Below, piece after piece: positions 8,772 to 17,298 of a stretch of DNA of 64,000 nt. Origin of the DNA: Streptomyces sp. SLBN-31 (GTDB lineage Bacteria > Actinomycetota > Actinomycetes > Streptomycetales > Streptomycetaceae); the NCBI RefSeq assembly GCF_006715395.1, contig NZ_VFNC01000002.1:682001-746000 (forward strand). Direction: 5' to 3'. A program made the position numbers and the translations under genes. The stretch's first letter is position 1, and each line of letters begins with the position of its first letter. The notes under the pieces are model-generated. The model worked only from the letters and a program-made list of their open reading frames with translations, was not told where the DNA came from and searched no databases.

Positions 8772-9797
8772 ATGGCTGAGGCGACGATGCGCGCGTGGTC
8801 GGTGGCGGTGCCCGGCCCGGTGGAGGAGGAGGGAAACCTCCGCCTGGTGGAGAAGCCGGTTCCGGAGCCCGGAGACGACGAACTGCTCGTGCACGTGCAC
8901 GCGTGCGGGGTGTGCCGCACCGATCTGCACGTGGCCGAGGGCGATCTACCGGTACGCCGGCCCGGCGTGACACCCGGACACGAGGTCGTGGGCGTGGTGG
9001 CGGGGCGCGGTGCGGGCGCCGAGGGCTTCGAGGTCGGTGACCGGGTGGGCGTGGCCTGGCTGCGGCGCACGGACGGCACCTGCGCGTACTGCGCGCGCGG
9101 CGACGAGAACCTCTGCCCCGCCTCCCGCTACACCGGCTGGGACGCCGACGGCGGTTACGCGGAGTACACGACCGTGCCCGCGGCCTTCGCGCACCGGTTG
9201 CCGGCCGCCCTCAGCGACGCGACCGCCGCTCCCCTGCTGTGCGCCGGGATCATCGGCTACCGGGCCCTGCGCCGGGCCGCGCTGCCCCCTGGCGGACGGC
9301 TCGGGCTGTACGGGTTCGGGGGCAGCGCCCATCTGTGCGCGCAGGTGGCACTCGCCGAGGGCGCCACCGTGCACGTCCTGACGCGCGGGGCGGCAGCACG
9401 GCGGCTGGCGCTCCATCTGGGCGCCGCCTCCGCGCGCGACGCCTACGACATGCCGCCCGAGCCGCTGGACAGCGCGATCCTCTTCGCCCCGGTCGGCGAC
9501 CTGGTCCCGGTCGCCCTGCGCGCCCTGGACCGCGGCGGCACGCTGGCCGTCGCCGGCATCCACCTCAGCGACATCCCGTCCCTGCGCTACGAGACCGAGC
9601 TGTTCTACGAGAAGCAGGTGCGCAGCGTCACCTCCAACACCCGTGACGACGCACGTGAGTTCCTCACCCTCGCCGCCCGGCACGGCGTACACGCCACCAC
9701 GCACACCTATTCCCTGTCCCGCGCCGACGAGGCGCTGCGGGACCTGAAGGCGGGACGCTTCGACGGAGCGGCGGTCCTGGTCAACGATCTTTCCTGA
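8772..9797 (+). CDS. Zinc-dependent alcohol dehydrogenase
   Basis: A 341-residue medium-chain dehydrogenase. The catalytic zinc ligands are in [10 protein letters not shown] and PGHE; the structural zinc cysteines are in [15 protein letters not shown] Rossmann glycine motif (YGFGGSAHL) begins near residue 180. It should interconvert a primary or secondary alcohol and an aldehyde or ketone using NAD(P)H. ATG 8772 is the first in-frame start that keeps only family sequence; a second ATG is at 8787. It appears monocistronic. The physiological substrate cannot be read from the sequence. Confidence 0.88.
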   Translation: MAEATMRAWSVAVPGPVEEEGNLRLVEKPVPEPGDDELLVHVHACGVCRTDLHVAEGDLPVRRPGVTPGHEVVGVVAGRGAGAEGFEVGDRVGVAWLRRTDGTCAYCARGDENLCPASRYTGWDADGGYAEYTTVPAAFAHRLPAALSDATAAPLLCAGIIGYRALRRAALPPGGRLGLYGFGGSAHLCAQVALAEGATVHVLTRGAAARRLALHLGAASARDAYDMPPEPLDSAILFAPVGDLVPVALRALDRGGTLAVAGIHLSDIPSLRYETELFYEKQVRSVTSNTRDDAREFLTLAARHGVHATTHTYSLSRADEALRDLKAGRFDGAAVLVNDLS

Positions 9798-9906
9798 CCC
9801 GCAGGCCGGGCCCGGTGCCTGCGAACTCCGTTGTCTCCCTTCCCCCTTGGGCCCGGCTGTGCTTGCCTGGGGAGCCGTTTTCGGTTGCCGGGGCGGGAGT
9901 CGCTGC

Positions 9907-10818
9907 ATGCGCGGACCGTGGATCGTGGGGATGCTGCTGGCCGGTGCGCTGCTGCTGGGCGCGTGCGGCGATCCGTCGTCCGGGCCGGAGACCGCGCCGC
10001 CCTCCCCCACCGTACCGGGGGCGTCCGCCGCGACCACGCACCAGCGGGCGCCGGCCTCGCCCCGCGTCCCGGCCGTCGGGCCCCGGGTGCTGTACCTGGG
10101 CGACTCGCTGGCCATGGAGGCCCAGAACGTGCTCGGGCAGCGGCTCCGCGAGGACCTGAACGCCACGTACACAAGCGCCCCGTACTCGGGCACCACGCTC
10201 TGCGACTACCTGGAGGGCACCGGCGCGCGCTCGCTCGTACCGGACGCGGACAAGGCCGCGGCGCTGGTGCGCGCCCGGCATCCGGACTATGTGGTGCTGC
10301 AGTTCTGGGGCAACGCGTGGGGCTACACCTGGTGCATGGACGGCATCACCTACAACGCCTCCCCGCAGCGGTACTTCAGCCGCTACCGCGCCGACCTGCG
10401 CCGGCTGACCGAGCAGATCGCGGCGGCGGGCGGGGCGCGGCGGCCGAGGATCGTGTGGGTCCTGCAGGGCCCGGACCCGATCACCCCCGACCGGGTACGG
10501 CGCGTGAACGGGATGTACGAGCGGCAGGCGGCGGCCTCCGGCGACCTCGTCGCCGACGCGGGCCGCACGGTCGCCCCGGCCGGGGCCCGCTACACCTGGA
10601 CCCAGTACCTGCCGTGCACCGCGTACGAACACCAGCACCCCGACTACTGCACCCAGCCGGACCGCGACCGCACCGCGCTCCACCGCGACCCGGACTACCT
10701 GCACTTCTGCCTCGCGCCCACGACGCCCACCCCCAAGCCGTGTCCGGTCCGCTCTCCCGGCATCCTGCGGATCTCCCGGGAGATCACCGGGGTGATCCGC
10801 CAGGCCGTCAGGCGGTGA
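9907..10818 (+). CDS. Secreted SGNH-type hydrolase lipoprotein
   Basis: A 303-residue lipoprotein. The signal peptide ends in a lipobox, LLLGAC with the lipid-bearing Cys at residue 20, and a Ser/Pro/Thr-rich linker follows. The hydrolase domain starts with VLYLGDSLAME, the GDS block carrying the nucleophile, and has QFWGNAWGYTW at the block III position. It probably removes acyl groups from a cell-envelope or extracellular glycan. ATG 9907 puts the charged residue directly before the hydrophobic core; GGAG lies about 10 bases upstream. It is convergent with the methyltransferase gene, 18 bases away. Confidence 0.8.
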   Translation: MRGPWIVGMLLAGALLLGACGDPSSGPETAPPSPTVPGASAATTHQRAPASPRVPAVGPRVLYLGDSLAMEAQNVLGQRLREDLNATYTSAPYSGTTLCDYLEGTGARSLVPDADKAAALVRARHPDYVVLQFWGNAWGYTWCMDGITYNASPQRYFSRYRADLRRLTEQIAAAGGARRPRIVWVLQGPDPITPDRVRRVNGMYERQAAASGDLVADAGRTVAPAGARYTWTQYLPCTAYEHQHPDYCTQPDRDRTALHRDPDYLHFCLAPTTPTPKPCPVRSPGILRISREITGVIRQAVRR

Positions 10819-10836
10819 TCTCCACGCTCAGCCGCG

Positions 10837-11718
10837 TCACTTGGCAGCGGGTCGGCGGCCGATGGTCGAGTACGTGAAGTGGCTGCGCACCAGCAGCCGG
10901 GGGTCGGCGGCCAGCCGGTCCACCTCGTCGAGCTGCTGCGGGGTCATCCCGGCCGCCAGGAAGTCCTTCCTCGCCTGCGCGATGTTGGCGGCGATCAGCA
11001 GCGCGCCAGCCGTGCCGCCCGGCCAGGAACGGGCGTGCATGACGGTGTCCACGTCGGTCAGCCCCTCCTCCAGCATCAGCGCGGGCACCCGGGCCGCCCA
11101 GCTCGGGTCGTTGCCGTGCGCGGGCAGGACATGCTCGACCAGCAGGGTGTGGTAGGTGTCGATCAGTTCGGCCGCCTCGGGGCTCGGGGCGGCCAGGACC
11201 ATCTTGCGGAACGTCGCCTCGAAGTCCTCCACGACCAGCGCTCCCCCGGGCGCGAGCGCGGCGGCGAGGCGCGCCAGGATCGCCCGCCGTCCGGGCAGGT
11301 GGAGCAGCACCAGCCGGGCGTGGATGACGTCCCACGGGCCCTCGGGCACCGGTTCGGTCTCCAGGTCGTGGCGCAGCACCTCGTACGGTGGATTCGGCGG
11401 CAGATGGCGGGTGTTGAGGTCGGTCGCCAGTACCCGGCCGGTGGGTCCCGTCGCGTCGGCGAGCCAGGCCGCGACGCTGCCGCCCCCGGCGCCGACCTCC
11501 AGGCACCGCCTGCCGGTCAGATCGCCGAGCCCGGACAGCCGCTGGATCGTGAACTCGTCCAGCAGGGTGGCGAGATGGACGTGCCGGCCCACGGCTTCCG
11601 GGTCGTCGTTGTCGAAGGCGTACGTCGGCGGGGTCGCGGACACGGGCAGCTCCTGGTGGGCGAGGGGCGATCGACTCGTCTTCGTCGCCGCGAAGTCGAC
11701 GACGTCGTCCGGTGTCAT
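10837..11718 (-). CDS. Class I SAM-dependent methyltransferase
   Basis: A 293-residue methyltransferase. Motif I is RRCLEVGAGGGSVAAWLA near residue 75, with the acidic residue of motif II in VLATDLN; motif IV-like WDVIHARLVLLHL and post-I regions follow. The C-terminal half (residues 170-290) is an alpha-helical substrate lid. This type methylates small molecules such as quinone or polyketide precursors. The substrate is unknown and no biosynthetic genes adjoin. ATG 11718 is used; a GTG at 11724 is also possible. It is followed downstream by the 3' end of the lipoprotein gene on the other strand. Confidence 0.85.
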   Translation of the reverse strand: MTPDDVVDFAATKTSRSPLAHQELPVSATPPTYAFDNDDPEAVGRHVHLATLLDEFTIQRLSGLGDLTGRRCLEVGAGGGSVAAWLADATGPTGRVLATDLNTRHLPPNPPYEVLRHDLETEPVPEGPWDVIHARLVLLHLPGRRAILARLAAALAPGGALVVEDFEATFRKMVLAAPSPEAAELIDTYHTLLVEHVLPAHGNDPSWAARVPALMLEEGLTDVDTVMHARSWPGGTAGALLIAANIAQARKDFLAAGMTPQQLDEVDRLAADPRLLVRSHFTYSTIGRRPAAK

Positions 11719-11767
11719 ACCCACCCCGCCCGCGCCCGCCGTGCACCGGCTCGCGACCGTCGGCCGG

Positions 11768-12250
11768 CTATTCGCCCTCGTACGCCCTGCGCAGGGCCGC
11801 GATGTCGAACTTGCCCATCGCCATGAACGCCTTGGTGGTGCGGGAGGCCTTCTCCTGGTCCGGGTCGCTGATCATGTCGATGAGGGTGTCCGGGACGACC
11901 TGCCAGGACAGGCCGTACTTGTCCTTCAGCCAGCCGCAGGGGCCGGGCTCGCCGCCGCCCTCGGTGAGCCTGGCCCAATAGTAGTCGATCTCCTCCTGGT
12001 CCTTGCAGAAGATCTGGAAGGACACCGACTCGTTGAACTTGAACATCGGGCCGCCGTTGAGCGCGACGAACTTCTGGCCGTTGGCCGTGAACTCCACCGC
12101 CAGCACGGAGCCGGCCGGCCCCGCTCCCCCCTCGACGTTGCGGCCGACGCGGCCGATGCGGGAGTTCTTGAAGATCGACACGTAGTGGTGGGCGGCCTCC
12201 TCGGCCTGGCCGTCGAACCAGAGACACGTGGTGAATCCGTCGGTGGTCAT
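11768..12250 (-). CDS. VOC/PhnB-like protein (3-demethylubiquinone-methyltransferase fold)
   Basis: A 160-residue PhnB-type glyoxalase-fold protein. Hallmarks are TTCLWFDGQAEEAAHHYVSIF near the start, FVALNGGPMFKFNESVSF in the middle, and the central CGWLKDKYGLSWQVVP. Despite a historic name in databases, these proteins lack a SAM site and their reaction is unknown. ATG 12250 is chosen because AGGAGGTG is eight bases ahead; the longer frame to 12280 covers that binding site. It has a single-gene unit, divergent from the epoxide hydrolase. Confidence 0.85.
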   Translation of the reverse strand: MTTDGFTTCLWFDGQAEEAAHHYVSIFKNSRIGRVGRNVEGGAGPAGSVLAVEFTANGQKFVALNGGPMFKFNESVSFQIFCKDQEEIDYYWARLTEGGGEPGPCGWLKDKYGLSWQVVPDTLIDMISDPDQEKASRTTKAFMAMGKFDIAALRRAYEGE

Positions 12251-12371
12251 GGGCACCTCCTGGGCGTGGAACGCGGTCACCTGTACCGACCGATCCTCGG
12301 CGCGGAACTCATCGGTGGGGCGGCCGGTTAATCCATATGGCCCCGTCGGCGCCCCGATCTAGGCTCGCGCC

Positions 12372-13580
12372 ATGACGTCATCCCCCGCGGACCCCACGGA
12401 CCAGGTCCGGCCCTTCCGGCTCGACATTCCGCAGAGCGACCTCGACGACCTGCACGCCCGCCTCGACCGCACCCGCTGGCCCGACGAGCTGCCCGGCACC
12501 GGCTGGGCCTACGGCGTCCCCGCCGACTACCTGCGCGAACTCCACCACCACTGGCGCCATGTGTACGACTGGCGGGCCGCCGAGGCCCGGCTGAACGAGT
12601 GGCCGCAGTTCACCACCACCATCGACGGCTCCAACGTCCACTTCGCCCAAGTCCGCTCCCCCGAACCCGACGCCACGCCGTTGATCCTGACGCACGGCTG
12701 GCCGGGGTCGATCGTGGAGTTCCTGGACGTGGTCGGACCGCTGACCGACCCCGCCGCGCACGGCGGCGACCCGGCCGACGCCTTCCACGTGGTCGTGCCG
12801 AGCATCCCCGGGTTCGGCCTGTCCGGGCCCCCGGCGGACACCGGCTGGGAGGCGGCCCGGGTCGCCGACGCGTGGGCCGAGCTGATGCGGCGGCTCGGCT
12901 ACGAGCGGTTCGGCGCCCAGGGAGGCGACTGGGGCGCCGCCATCTCCCGCGAGCTGGGCCGGGCCCACCCCGACCGGGTGATCGGGGTCCACCTCAACCT
13001 CCTGCCGGGCGGCCAGCAGGCCACCGAGCCCACCCAGGAGGAGCTGGACGAGCTGGACACCGAGGAGCAGGAGCGGGCGCTGCTGTCGTGGCGCCGGTGG
13101 AGCGAGTGGTCGCGCGAGGGCACCGGGTACGCGGTCCTGCAGGCCACCCGGCCGCAGACCGTGGCGTACGCCCTGACCGATTCCCCGGTCGGTCAACTGG
13201 CCTGGATCGTCGAGAAGTTCCAGGAGTGGACGGACTCGCAGCGGCTGCCCGAGGAGGCCGTGGACCGGGACCGGCTGCTGACCAACGTGATGCTCTACTG
13301 GCTGACGGGCACCGCGGGTTCCGCCGGCCGCATCTACTACGAGCGCGCCCATGCGACGGCCGGCGGCGCCCGTCCCACCGAGCCGTCCACCGCGCCCACC
13401 GCCCTGGCGCTCTTCCCTGCGGAACCGCAGCTTCCGTTGCGGCACAAGGCGGAGCGCACCGAGAACCTGGTGCGCTGGACGGAGTTCGACCGGGGCGGCC
13501 ACTTCGCCGCGATGGAGGAGCCGGACCTGCTGGTCGGGGACGTGCGGGCGTTCTTCCGGCAACTGCGCGAGAAGGGCTGA
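12372..13580 (+). CDS. Epoxide hydrolase (alpha/beta hydrolase, EHN domain)
   Basis: A 402-residue microsomal-type epoxide hydrolase. An N-terminal EHN lid (residues 14-115) contains RPFRLDIPQSDLDDLHARL; the oxyanion segment is HGWPGS; the nucleophile Asp is in AQGGDWG; the lid Tyr lies in IYYERAH; and the catalytic His is in GGHFAAMEEPDLL. It opens epoxides to vicinal diols. No ribosome-binding site is visible, but TAGGCT at 12360-12365 stands six bases before the ATG, so the mRNA may be leaderless. No neighbouring epoxide-forming enzyme marks a pathway; detoxification is plausible. Confidence 0.9.
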   Translation: MTSSPADPTDQVRPFRLDIPQSDLDDLHARLDRTRWPDELPGTGWAYGVPADYLRELHHHWRHVYDWRAAEARLNEWPQFTTTIDGSNVHFAQVRSPEPDATPLILTHGWPGSIVEFLDVVGPLTDPAAHGGDPADAFHVVVPSIPGFGLSGPPADTGWEAARVADAWAELMRRLGYERFGAQGGDWGAAISRELGRAHPDRVIGVHLNLLPGGQQATEPTQEELDELDTEEQERALLSWRRWSEWSREGTGYAVLQATRPQTVAYALTDSPVGQLAWIVEKFQEWTDSQRLPEEAVDRDRLLTNVMLYWLTGTAGSAGRIYYERAHATAGGARPTEPSTAPTALALFPAEPQLPLRHKAERTENLVRWTEFDRGGHFAAMEEPDLLVGDVRAFFRQLREKG

Positions 13581-13589
13581 CGGCCGGGC

Positions 13590-13620
13590 TCTGCCGGTGG
13601 CGAATCTGCCGCGGGCAGAG
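13590..13620. promoter_or_regulatory. PopR/ClgR-type operator upstream of clpP3
   Basis: TCTGCC at 13605-13610 and GGCAGA at 13614-13619 form a dyad with a GCG spacer; an extra direct TCTGCC half-site lies at 13590-13595. The dyad fits, with end mismatches, the TTCTGCC-N3-GGCAGAA element I recall for PopR at Streptomyces clp promoters. It lies 70-90 bases upstream of the clpP3 start. Confidence 0.65.
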
Positions 13621-13691
13621 AAACCCCGTCGAGGCCGTCCAGCGGGCCGACAGTGGAGTCGACGGCATCACCGCACCGACGGGAGACCCCC

Positions 13692-14330
13692 ATGACTCCA
13701 CTCGCATCGCTCACGCCACGGGCCGAGGAGGGCGACACCACGCCCTCCCGGTTCGACGACCATCTCGCCGCCCAACTCCTCGGCCAGCGGATCGTGTTCC
13801 TCGGCACCCAGGTCGACGAGGTTTCCGCCAACCGGGTCTGCGCCCAGCTGCTCCTGCTGTCCGCCGAGGACCCGCGCACCGACATCAGCCTGTGCATCAA
13901 CAGCCCCGGCGGCTCGGTGTACGCGGGCCTGGCCATCTACGACACGATGCGGCTGATCCCGAACGACGTCTCGACGCTCGCCATGGGCTTCGCGGCCAGC
14001 ATGGGCCAGTTCCTGCTGTGCGGTGGCGCGCCCGGCAAGCGGTACGCCCTGCCGAACGCCCGGATCATGATGCACCAGGGGTCGGCGGGCATCGGCGGCA
14101 CCACCGCCGACATCGAGATCCAGGCGGAGAACCTGGAGCACAGCAAGCGGACCATGGAGCGGCTCATCGCGCAGAACACGGGCCAGAGCCCGGAGACGAT
14201 CGCCAGGGACGGCGACCGCGACCGCTGGTTCACGGCCGAGGAGGCCAGGGAGTACGGCATGGTGGACCAGGTCGTGGAGTCGCTCGCCGACGTCCGCCCG
14301 GCCGCCTCGAAGCGACGGATGGGGCTGTGA
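13692..14330 (+). CDS. clpP3: ATP-dependent Clp protease proteolytic subunit ClpP3
   Basis: A 212-residue ClpP. The serine nucleophile is Ser103 ([11 protein letters not shown]), His128 lies in [10 protein letters not shown], and the Asp is in [16 protein letters not shown] near residue 70 is the oxyanion loop. The catalytic triad is complete. ATG 13692 follows GGGAG. In Streptomyces lividans clpP3-clpP4 is a reserve protease operon, switched on by PopR when ClpP1P2 fails. Here clpP4 starts one base after the clpP3 stop, and popR faces it downstream, matching that module. Confidence 0.95.
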   Translation: MTPLASLTPRAEEGDTTPSRFDDHLAAQLLGQRIVFLGTQVDEVSANRVCAQLLLLSAEDPRTDISLCINSPGGSVYAGLAIYDTMRLIPNDVSTLAMGFAASMGQFLLCGGAPGKRYALPNARIMMHQGSAGIGGTTADIEIQAENLEHSKRTMERLIAQNTGQSPETIARDGDRDRWFTAEEAREYGMVDQVVESLADVRPAASKRRMGL

Positions 14331-14331
14331 C

Positions 14332-14934
14332 ATGGGCAACTACACGATTCCGTACGTCGTCGAGCGCACCGCGCACGGCGAGCGGTCCTCCGACGTGTTC
14401 AGCCGGCTGCTGTCCGAGCGGATCATCTTCCTCGGCACCGAGATCGACGACGGGGTGGCGAACGTCGTCATCGCGCAACTCCTCCATCTGGAGTCGGCCG
14501 CCCCCGAGAGCGAGATCGCGATCTACCTCAACTCCCCCGGCGGCTCATTCACTTCGCTGATGGCGATCTACGACACGATGACCTTCGTGCAGGCGCCGAT
14601 CTCGACGTTCTGCGTCGGGCAGGCGGCATCCACCGCGGCCGTGCTGCTGGCCGGAGGGGACCCCGGGCGGCGCTTCGTGCTGGAACACGCGCGCGTGCTG
14701 CTCGGCCAGCCCGCCAGCGGAGGCAGCCGGGGGGCGATCTCGGACCTGACGCTCCAGGCCAAGGAGATGGTCCGCATCCGCTCCCAGGTCGAGGAGGTGC
14801 TGGCCCGCCACACGCACCACGACGTGGCCACCCTGCGTGCGGACATGGATCGCGACAAGGTGTTCACCGCCGATGAGGCGGTGGCCTACGGGCTGGCCGA
14901 CGAGGTGCTGAGCCGGCGTCTCGTCGCGGTCTGA
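14332..14934 (+). CDS. clpP4: Clp protease subunit ClpP4, catalytic His replaced by Gly
   Basis: A 200-residue ClpP paralogue, coupled to clpP3 (TGA, one base, ATG). The fold motifs are present: [11 protein letters not shown], the nucleophile-type Ser100 in [12 protein letters not shown], and an aligned Asp in [10 protein letters not shown]. The catalytic His of the usual HQP motif is absent: the segment reads RVLLGQPAS, with Gly125 in that position. The nearest His (119) is six residues earlier and should not substitute. ClpP4 is therefore probably a structural or regulatory ring partner of ClpP3 rather than an independent peptidase. The substitution is seen directly; the consequence is inferred. 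Confidence 0.93.
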   Translation: MGNYTIPYVVERTAHGERSSDVFSRLLSERIIFLGTEIDDGVANVVIAQLLHLESAAPESEIAIYLNSPGGSFTSLMAIYDTMTFVQAPISTFCVGQAASTAAVLLAGGDPGRRFVLEHARVLLGQPASGGSRGAISDLTLQAKEMVRIRSQVEEVLARHTHHDVATLRADMDRDKVFTADEAVAYGLADEVLSRRLVAV

Positions 14935-14956
14935 GGCGCCGGCCCGTCCCGCCTCG

Positions 14957-15388
14957 TCAGGCGGCCAGGCACAGTCCGTCGTGGCGCGGGCCCGAGGTGC
15001 CCCGGCCGCGGGCGGCGTGCCGGCTCGTGACCCGGGTCAGCTCCCCGTGCGCCAGCGACAGCAGATCACCGAGGCCCAGCCCCAGGGCCTGGGCGGCGGC
15101 CGCGAGGACCTCCGAGGAGGCCTCCTTGCGGCCGCGCTCCACCTCGGAGAGGTAGGGCATGGAGATCCGGGCCGCGTCGGCCACGTCCTTCAGGGTGCGC
15201 TCCTGGGCGAGGCGTTCACGCCGCAGCACGTCACCGACGAGGTCACGCCAGAGGGGTTCCCTCGGCGCGGGGGCGGCAGGAGCCGCCGGAGCCTGGGGCG
15301 CCCGGCTCGGCGGCGGGGCGGCCGGAGCACCGGCCTGCGGGCGGCGCAGAGGAATGACGCGGGCTTCGTTCGGCGCTTGGCTGCTCAC
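14957..15388 (-). CDS. popR: PopR, XRE-family activator of clpP3-clpP4, with LAA degron
   Basis: A 143-residue regulator. After a Pro/Ala-rich N-terminus, an XRE helix-turn-helix covers about residues 60-110 (RTLKDVADAARISMPYLSEVERGRKEAS). The protein ends LCLAA. In S. lividans PopR the final two alanines are the signal for ClpP-dependent degradation, so loss of ClpP activity stabilises PopR and induces clpP3-clpP4. Location (convergent with clpP4, 22 bases apart), family and tail all agree. The divergent region upstream carries TTCCCT/AGGGAA arms at 15403-15422 and a TTCTGCC half-site at 15433-15439 that might allow autoregulation. Confidence 0.88.
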   Translation of the reverse strand: MSSQAPNEARVIPLRRPQAGAPAAPPPSRAPQAPAAPAAPAPREPLWRDLVGDVLRRERLAQERTLKDVADAARISMPYLSEVERGRKEASSEVLAAAAQALGLGLGDLLSLAHGELTRVTSRHAARGRGTSGPRHDGLCLAA

Positions 15389-15468
15389 CCCCTCAGACTA
15401 AATTCCCTCGCCGCGAAGGGAAGGGATCGGCATTCTGCCCTGGGTGAATCCGAGAGGCGGAGGATGCA

Positions 15469-16254
15469 ATGACAGCGTTGCGGGAGACGTTCAACCAGGA
15501 CGCCGAGTTGTACGACCGGGCAAGGCCCCGCTATCCCCCGGAGCTGGTCGCCGAGTTGGCGCGGGCCGCGGCGCTCGGTCCGGACAGCAGCGTCCTGGAG
15601 ATCGGCCCGGGCACGGGTCAGCTCACGCTGCCACTGGCGGAGTCGGGATGCCGCGTCACGGCGGTGGAACTGGGTGACGCGATGGCGGCCGTGGCCCGTC
15701 GGCGGCTGCGTGACCATCCGCGCGTCGACGTCCGGGTGGCGGAGTTCGAGAGCTGGCCGCTGCCCGAGGAGCCGTTCGACCTGCTGGTGAGCGCCACCGC
15801 GTTCCACTGGATCGATCCCGCCGTACGGATGGTCAAGGCGGCCCGGGCGCTGCGTCCGGGCGGGCAGCTGGCCCTGGTTCTCACGGAACACGTGGCCGGC
15901 GGCACGGAGGAGTTCTTCGCCCGCGTCCAGGACTGCTACGAGCGATGGGATCCGGCCACCCCGCCCGGCCTGCGTCCGCGGCCGGCGTCGGAGATTCCCG
16001 CCGGCACCGCCGAGCCGGCCGGCTCCCCGCACTTCGAGCGGGTGACGGTGTCCCGCTTCACGCAGGACATCACCTACAGCACCGACCAGTACATCGACGT
16101 CCTGCTCACCTACTCCAATCACCGCGCCCTCGACGAGCCCGCCCGCCGGGGTCTGCTGGCGTGCATCCGGAATCTCGTCGACAATGGGTTCGGAGGTAGT
16201 GTGACCAAGCGCTACCTGCACGAACTGGTCATCGCCACCCGCGTCGCCGGATGA
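15469..16254 (+). CDS. Class I SAM-dependent methyltransferase
   Basis: A 261-residue methyltransferase of the small-molecule type. It opens MTALRETFNQDAELYDRARPRYP, a common start for this group. Motif I is VLEIGPGTGQLTLPLA, the acidic residue is in VTAVELGDAMAAVA, and motif IV is FDLLVSATAFHWID. A GAGGCGGAGG stretch just ahead of ATG 15469 serves as ribosome-binding site. It is divergent from popR with an 80-base shared promoter. Substrate unknown. Confidence 0.87.
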   Translation: MTALRETFNQDAELYDRARPRYPPELVAELARAAALGPDSSVLEIGPGTGQLTLPLAESGCRVTAVELGDAMAAVARRRLRDHPRVDVRVAEFESWPLPEEPFDLLVSATAFHWIDPAVRMVKAARALRPGGQLALVLTEHVAGGTEEFFARVQDCYERWDPATPPGLRPRPASEIPAGTAEPAGSPHFERVTVSRFTQDITYSTDQYIDVLLTYSNHRALDEPARRGLLACIRNLVDNGFGGSVTKRYLHELVIATRVAG

Positions 16255-16281
16255 ATTTTGCGCCGCATGGAAAAGCGGTGG

Positions 16282-16306
16282 GAATGGGCTGCCCGACCCG
16301 GGGTAC
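16282..16306 (+). promoter_or_regulatory. SigB-type promoter candidate upstream of the sigma gene
   Basis: GAAT at 16282-16285, a 15-base spacer and GGGTAC at 16301-16306 fit the Streptomyces SigB-family pattern GNNT-N14-16-GGGTAC. It lies 57 bases before the sigma-factor start, suggesting that the gene is read by itself or by a related SigB-type sigma. Confidence 0.5.
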
Positions 16307-16362
16307 CCGCATGACGAGGACCCGAGCAGACAGACGTCGGATCGTGACTCGTGGGAGAGGAA

Positions 16363-17250
16363 ATGAATACCGCCGTGGATCGGTCGAAGACTGCGATCGC
16401 CCAGACGACCGCCGGGACCGGCACGGAGAACGGTGTGCTGCCGGGCATCGAGGAGCCGCGTTCGGTGGCGCCTCGTGACGCACGGGAGCTGTCCCGCCAG
16501 TTCTTCCAGCGCCTGGCCGAGCTGGAGGAGGGCACGCACGAGTACCAGTACGCGCGCAACACCCTCATCGAGATGAACATGTCGCTCGTGCGGTTCGCCG
16601 CCGGGCGCTTCCGGGGTCGCGGGGACGAGATGGAGGACCTCGTCCAGACGGGCATGATCGGCCTCATCAAGGCGATCGACCGGTTCGAGCTGTCCCGCGA
16701 GTTGGAGTTCACGTCGTTCGCTCTGCCGTACATCGTCGGCGAGATCAAGCGGTTCTTCCGGGACACCACCTGGGCGGTGCACGTGCCGCGGCGGCTCCAG
16801 GAGCTGCGGGTGGAGCTGGCCAAGGCACGCGAGGAGCTCAGCAGCCGGCTCGACCGTGAGCCGACGGTCGCGGAGCTCGCCACGCTGATGAACATCTCCC
16901 AGAACGAGGTCGTCGAGGCGCAGATCGCGGCCAACGGGTACAACTCGTCGTCGCTGGACGCCGCGCTCACCGGTGACGGGCCGGAGGGCGGCGAGGCGGT
17001 CCTGGCGGACTTCATCGGGGTGGAGGAGGACGGGCTGCGGCTCGTCGAGGACTTCCAGTCGCTGGCCCCGCTGATGGCGGAGCTCGGTGAGCGCGACCGG
17101 CAGATCCTCCACATGCGGTTCGTGGAGGAGGCCACCCAGGCGCAGATCGGCGAACGGCTCGGCTGCTCGCAGATGCACGTCTCCCGCCTGATCAAGCGGA
17201 TCATCGCGCGGCTGCGCGAGGGGATGCTGGGCGAGCTCGGCTGCGCCTGA
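16363..17250 (+). CDS. SigB/SigF-family RNA polymerase sigma factor
   Basis: A 295-residue stress/sporulation sigma factor. Region 2 covers about residues 60-130 (NMSLVRFAAGRFRGRGDEMEDLVQ, then FALPYIVGEIKRFFRDTTW); region 3 holds VPRRLQELRVELAKAREEL; region 4 has ERDRQILHMRFVEEATQAQIGERLGCSQMHVSRLIKRI. Streptomyces has many such paralogues (SigB, F, G, I, K, L, M, N), and I cannot say which. ATG 16363 is chosen for the GGGAGAGG just upstream. An ATPase of the RsbW family is encoded next door on the other strand and is the likely partner anti-sigma. Confidence 0.93.
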   Translation: MNTAVDRSKTAIAQTTAGTGTENGVLPGIEEPRSVAPRDARELSRQFFQRLAELEEGTHEYQYARNTLIEMNMSLVRFAAGRFRGRGDEMEDLVQTGMIGLIKAIDRFELSRELEFTSFALPYIVGEIKRFFRDTTWAVHVPRRLQELRVELAKAREELSSRLDREPTVAELATLMNISQNEVVEAQIAANGYNSSSLDAALTGDGPEGGEAVLADFIGVEEDGLRLVEDFQSLAPLMAELGERDRQILHMRFVEEATQAQIGERLGCSQMHVSRLIKRIIARLREGMLGELGCA

Positions 17251-17272
17251 GGAACCGGCACACACGAGGGGC

Positions 17273-17298
17273 GACCGCCGCGGATCAGCGCGGCGGTC
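17273..17298. terminator. Bidirectional hairpin terminator
   Basis: Ten-base perfect arms GACCGCCGCG (17273-17282) and CGCGGCGGTC (17289-17298) with a six-base loop lie between the convergent sigma and ATPase genes, and the right arm overlaps the ATPase stop codon. There is no U-tract, which is common in Streptomyces. Confidence 0.65.
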
